From the IMG/VR virus record IMGVR_UViG_3300006112_000008, positions 1 through 64,000 of that record: a stretch of DNA of 64,000 bases. One strand, 5' to 3'. This document shows positions 60,942 to 64,000 of this stretch, piece after piece (the first letter of the stretch is position 1; each line of letters opens with the position of its first letter). This DNA comes from a virus. Under the pieces are notes generated by a model. The model was not told where the DNA came from. It saw only the letters and a list, made by a program, of their open reading frames with translations, and did not search any database. Position numbers and translations under genes: made by a program.

Positions 60942-61730
60942 TTACATAGATAATGTGGTCAATACTAAGTTAGAAGAACTAGCTCCGCCTTGACCGGCGA
61001 CATATATTTCAAGATTTTGATTATTTATAGAATTAAACTTAATAATATCATTTCCGCCTATGGTAATATTATTATTTTTAGGTTTTGTTAAGTTTATTTG
61101 TTTTAATGGATATATATTGTTAGTAGCCGGAGGAACACTATTTCCCACAGCATTAAACGTGATAGATGGAGGGGAATTAACGGCATTATAAAATATTGTG
61201 TTACCCCCTGCGGAGGTTTGATAAATTATTCCACCAATATCTGTAAAAGTGTCCGCTATGTCTTGATTTGCTCCTAATGAAATAAACCCGTAAGAGCTAT
61301 CTAAAGTATACACCGCGTCATTGAGAGGGATGCTTTTTACTGTGGATGGTACGAATGGTATAGGTCCTCCTGTTAAAGCTCCAGCTATTAAGTTTTCACC
61401 TACATAACTGTTCCATGCTTTCAATGCACCAACGCCTATAGTTAAACAACCTATATATCTATCGCCACCATGGTCATAAAATCTTAAATTTTTAACGCCG
61501 GTTGAATAATCTGAATGGTTGTATGTGGCGGTAACTTCACCTAAGTCAAATAAGATATTAAATGTCATGTAGTCCGCACCAATAAGTACGTTTACAAAAG
61601 AGGGTACATAATTATCAAATTGTATAAACGAAGCATCTACAATCAAATCGTTTATTTCAAACGGCAAAGTTAATGGATAATTTGTTAATCCATTCTCATT
61701 TTGCCAACCTAATGCAATATATTCAGACAT
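60942..61730 (-). CDS. Virion protein of YPL-motif family, paralogue 2 (262 aa)
   Basis: It starts with ALGWQNENGLTNYPLTLPF, the same N-terminal motif in slightly degraded form. The rest is Gly/Asn/Thr-rich. It lies 1 base upstream of paralogue 1. Confidence 0.7.
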   Translation of the reverse strand: MSEYIALGWQNENGLTNYPLTLPFEINDLIVDASFIQFDNYVPSFVNVLIGADYMTFNILFDLGEVTATYNHSDYSTGVKNLRFYDHGGDRYIGCLTIGVGALKAWNSYVGENLIAGALTGGPIPFVPSTVKSIPLNDAVYTLDSSYGFISLGANQDIADTFTDIGGIIYQTSAGGNTIFYNAVNSPPSITFNAVGNSVPPATNNIYPLKQINLTKPKNNNITIGGNDIIKFNSINNQNLEIYVAGQGGASSSNLVLTTLSM

Positions 61731-61733
61731 ATT

Positions 61734-63134
61734 TTATCTATAGTATATATATGGCTGCAGTGTAGACACTCCACCAGAAACAGAATCAAATGATACTGTA
61801 AAATGATCTCCGTTAGCAATGCCTATAAATGTATCATGATACGTATAGTTACTATCGCTGGTGCTTCTAACAGTTACAGAGCTATTGGCTTTTACAACTA
61901 CTCCGTAAAAGCCATTTAGGCTAACTCCATTTTTAAATAACGATATAGTTAAATCTGCTGTACCTTTGTTTACATATACAACAGTCAGAGTATACTTGGG
62001 TGATGGAACACCGGAGATAGCCGCATATCCAACACTTCCTGTTGTTCCTTGGTTTGCAACAATCGGGCTATTTGGAGTTATGCTACTGTATGTAAAAAAT
62101 TGCGGCCACCATACAAATTCTGGATCTACTGCAGAATAAAAATTTGCAGGTTTGTAATTTGATTTTGTATAATAACTAGCCAAGCCAAGGGCACCTGTGG
62201 TTCCTGTTGGGGTAGTAGGATCCTGTAGGTGCCCTGAGTTTATATAAATTGGCGCGGTTGGAGGCAACACTGAATTTCTAGCGTTACATAGAGTATTCAA
62301 AGTAATTGGTGCACCTGTAGAGGCAGAGAATGTTTCAGTTTTTAAGCCTCCTAAATATTCTAAAGTTCCTGAAGCTCCTAAATTTTGTTCGTTTTTAAAT
62401 GTGATTGGTGAAATACCTACCATAAATAGATTTCCCTGCAACTCCGGAACATAATTACTGTTACCTGAGGAGTCTACGGAATTTGAAGCTTGGTAGAATG
62501 GTGTGGCCCCATCTATATGTCTTATTACAGGAGTATTACAATTATTAAAAATAGAAGATTTGTCGGCCAGGCTTGTTACACTCACGGTGTCTATCACACC
62601 AAAATTAATTTGATTATTATTTGGTCTGGATTTAATTATATTGGTAAGCACTCCAAAATTAACATTTCCCCTTAATTGTGCTCCATTGTTTTGTACACTA
62701 GTAACACCTGGCGGAGTGTAATAAAAAATAGTAGATTCTTCTAATTGCAGGGCTTCTGTATCAAAAGTATAAGTACCGGCCATGCTTGCAACTGCGTCAG
62801 CTGTGCCTATTATTAAGCTGCCGCTAGTGAATCTCATTGTTTCTGTTAAAGGAATGCTTGTGAAGTCACTAGTTATTGTTCCGTAAAACACACCTAATGT
62901 CTCAAAAAAAGAATTAGATAGCTGGCAAGCTAAAGTAACCCTTATATTCGAGCCATTCACATATACTTGCTTTATAAATATATTTTTACGATCGATTGTG
63001 GTTGTTATACTCGCCCCTACAAATAATTCATTTGTTATTTTTTTACCGTCTATAGAAGTCAATGAAGATCCTGATTTAAGAGGGTATCTCCTAAATTGGT
63101 TTTTGTTTAAAAAATTAAGAGTATTGATAGCCAT
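61734..63134 (-). CDS. Virion protein of YPL-motif family, paralogue 3 (466 aa)
   Basis: It starts MAINTLNFLNKNQFRRYPLK, the third copy of the motif. It is longer than its paralogues, with a Tyr/Ser/Thr-rich beta-like body (YIYYR at the end). The 3-base gap to the next gene supports a polycistronic structural operon. Confidence 0.7.
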   Translation of the reverse strand: MAINTLNFLNKNQFRRYPLKSGSSLTSIDGKKITNELFVGASITTTIDRKNIFIKQVYVNGSNIRVTLACQLSNSFFETLGVFYGTITSDFTSIPLTETMRFTSGSLIIGTADAVASMAGTYTFDTEALQLEESTIFYYTPPGVTSVQNNGAQLRGNVNFGVLTNIIKSRPNNNQINFGVIDTVSVTSLADKSSIFNNCNTPVIRHIDGATPFYQASNSVDSSGNSNYVPELQGNLFMVGISPITFKNEQNLGASGTLEYLGGLKTETFSASTGAPITLNTLCNARNSVLPPTAPIYINSGHLQDPTTPTGTTGALGLASYYTKSNYKPANFYSAVDPEFVWWPQFFTYSSITPNSPIVANQGTTGSVGYAAISGVPSPKYTLTVVYVNKGTADLTISLFKNGVSLNGFYGVVVKANSSVTVRSTSDSNYTYHDTFIGIANGDHFTVSFDSVSGGVSTLQPYIYYR

Positions 63135-63177
63135 CTGTATTTATTTATATCTTAATTTAAAGCAGTTTTACAAGAGA

Positions 63178-64000
63178 TTAATAATTGCGACCAATTAACT
63201 GAAGTGTGGTGGTAGCTGGGATAATATTATAGTCAGTGCTGTTGCTAGGATAGAAAGTAGCTGACCAAGTATAGCTACCTCCGTAATCATACTCCGCATA
63301 ATCTGGGGCATAAATGAATGTACCAGGAACAGAAGCAGTGGCTCCATAAGCCCCCGTAAACCAGGGAACACCTACGTGAGTTATTTGTGGCCAAGTAATT
63401 ACCGGATCTTGTTTGGGTATACCTAGCGTAATATATATTACCTGTGCGCTGTATACCAAATTATCGGGAGATATAGATATCGAGAAAAGTCTATCTATAT
63501 CATTACTGCTTGGGTTGCCAACTATGTTTCCATTTGCACTTATCGATAATCCTTCAGGCAACCCTATTGCCTGAAATCCAAATGGAGGATTATCTGTGGT
63601 TATTGAAATTAATGGATTATCGTCTGTGTATGGTCCTGAATTTAAATAAACAGAAGGCATAATAGTGTATACATTCACATATACAGGGAAAGAATAATTT
63701 AGGCCCGGAGGTTTTACATAACTAACCTGACTTGTTTGGCTAAGGACTGGAATATTTACTGCTACCCCTGTTATGGTTACTAAGTTTGTTGTTGCTGGCA
63801 CTACATTTATATGCACGGTTTTCGTGACGGGTATAAAATCACTTGAGTTTGGCGTGAAAGTGACGTGTAGCGGAATATTTGTACCAACCATTAAAATTGT
63901 TCCTGGGACGGGATCATATACGTATTTACCCAAAACGTCAGTTGTGGCATTCAACTGGGCTCCAGGAATTAACTGTGTTTTATAAACTATATCTGCAGGA
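63178..64000 (-). CDS. Partial Ig-like (MBG-type) repeat adhesin/virion protein
   Basis: The frame is open through the end of the window, so the start lies beyond 64000. It reads on into YKTQLIPGAQLNATTD, then YVYDPVPGTILMVGTNIPLH and VTFTPNSSDF: a typical Ig-like repeat with a second copy ending in ATFYPSNSTDY. Such repeats form stalk domains in large phage tail fibres. TTG 63954 is only an internal codon. Confidence 0.75.
   Translation of the reverse strand, partial: PADIVYKTQLIPGAQLNATTDVLGKYVYDPVPGTILMVGTNIPLHVTFTPNSSDFIPVTKTVHINVVPATTNLVTITGVAVNIPVLSQTSQVSYVKPPGLNYSFPVYVNVYTIMPSVYLNSGPYTDDNPLISITTDNPPFGFQAIGLPEGLSISANGNIVGNPSSNDIDRLFSISISPDNLVYSAQVIYITLGIPKQDPVITWPQITHVGVPWFTGAYGATASVPGTFIYAPDYAEYDYGGSYTWSATFYPSNSTDYNIIPATTTLQLIGRNY

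Noticed and set aside
1-64000. CRISPR array
   Set aside because: No regularly spaced direct repeats with unique spacers were seen; the only dense repeats are the collagen coding units.
1-64000. Alternative genetic code (stop reassignment)
   Set aside because: Long genes end at normal stops of all three types and no in-frame TAG or TGA interrupts conserved domains.

Overview
The window is a piece of a large tailed double-stranded DNA bacteriophage genome. It carries a large terminase subunit, collagen-like tail fibres, a holin/endolysin cassette, an almost complete phage replication and recombination set, five tRNAs and a tmRNA. There are no ribosomal RNA operons or metabolic operons. The standard code is used, with normal TAG, TGA and TAA stops. 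The host cannot be named. Most genes lack a Shine-Dalgarno sequence and instead have an A/C-rich leader just before the start codon, which points to a host with unusual translation initiation (Bacteroidota-like rules are one possibility, not shown here).

Layout. 1-9405 (+): tail-fibre and receptor-binding genes, including a 1940-residue collagen-like fibre, a family-2 glycosyltransferase with a helical-repeat tail and a small protein, ending at a perfect hairpin. 9492-11613 (+): a consensus sigma70-type promoter followed by a lysis cassette (membrane protein, lipoprotein, signal/coiled-coil membrane protein, holin-like protein, GH108-type endolysin). 11626-18566 (-): mostly small unknown genes plus a phosphoesterase, an HNH endonuclease and a HhH-GPD DNA glycosylase. 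18594-40653 (-): the replication and recombination block, with RuvC-like resolvase, RecA/UvsX-like recombinase, a probable ssDNA-binding protein, DnaQ-like exonuclease, UDG-PolA fusion polymerase, DnaB-like helicase, primase, SF2 helicase and an Rad50/Mre11-like pair. Inside this block (21918-26264) lie a ThiF/E1-like enzyme, a JAMM protease and a small protein ending in Gly-Gly-Ala-Ser-Leu, which together look like a ubiquitin-like modification system. 40655-44887 (-): a module matching the plastid/cyanobacterial trio Ycf46 (AAA+), Ycf35 (DUF1257) and DUF2997. 45276-46979 (+): terminase. 46976-50829 (-): a second AAA+ ATPase, tRNA-Met and unknown genes. 50854-52137 (+): an unknown 427-residue protein. 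52190-58936 (-): small phage genes with tRNA-Tyr, -Val, -Gln and -Pro, a tmRNA, and two gene-free stretches of about 600 nt full of hairpins that look like large structured RNAs. 58996-64000 (-): virion genes, three sharing an N-terminal Asn-x-x-x-x-Tyr-Pro-Leu motif, ending in a partial Ig-like repeat protein.

The phage seems to run its own DNA replication and repair and to supplement host translation with tRNAs, tmRNA and possibly a bS21-like protein. It may also tag proteins through the Ubl/E1/JAMM set. The least understood parts are that set, the Ycf module and the large RNAs.
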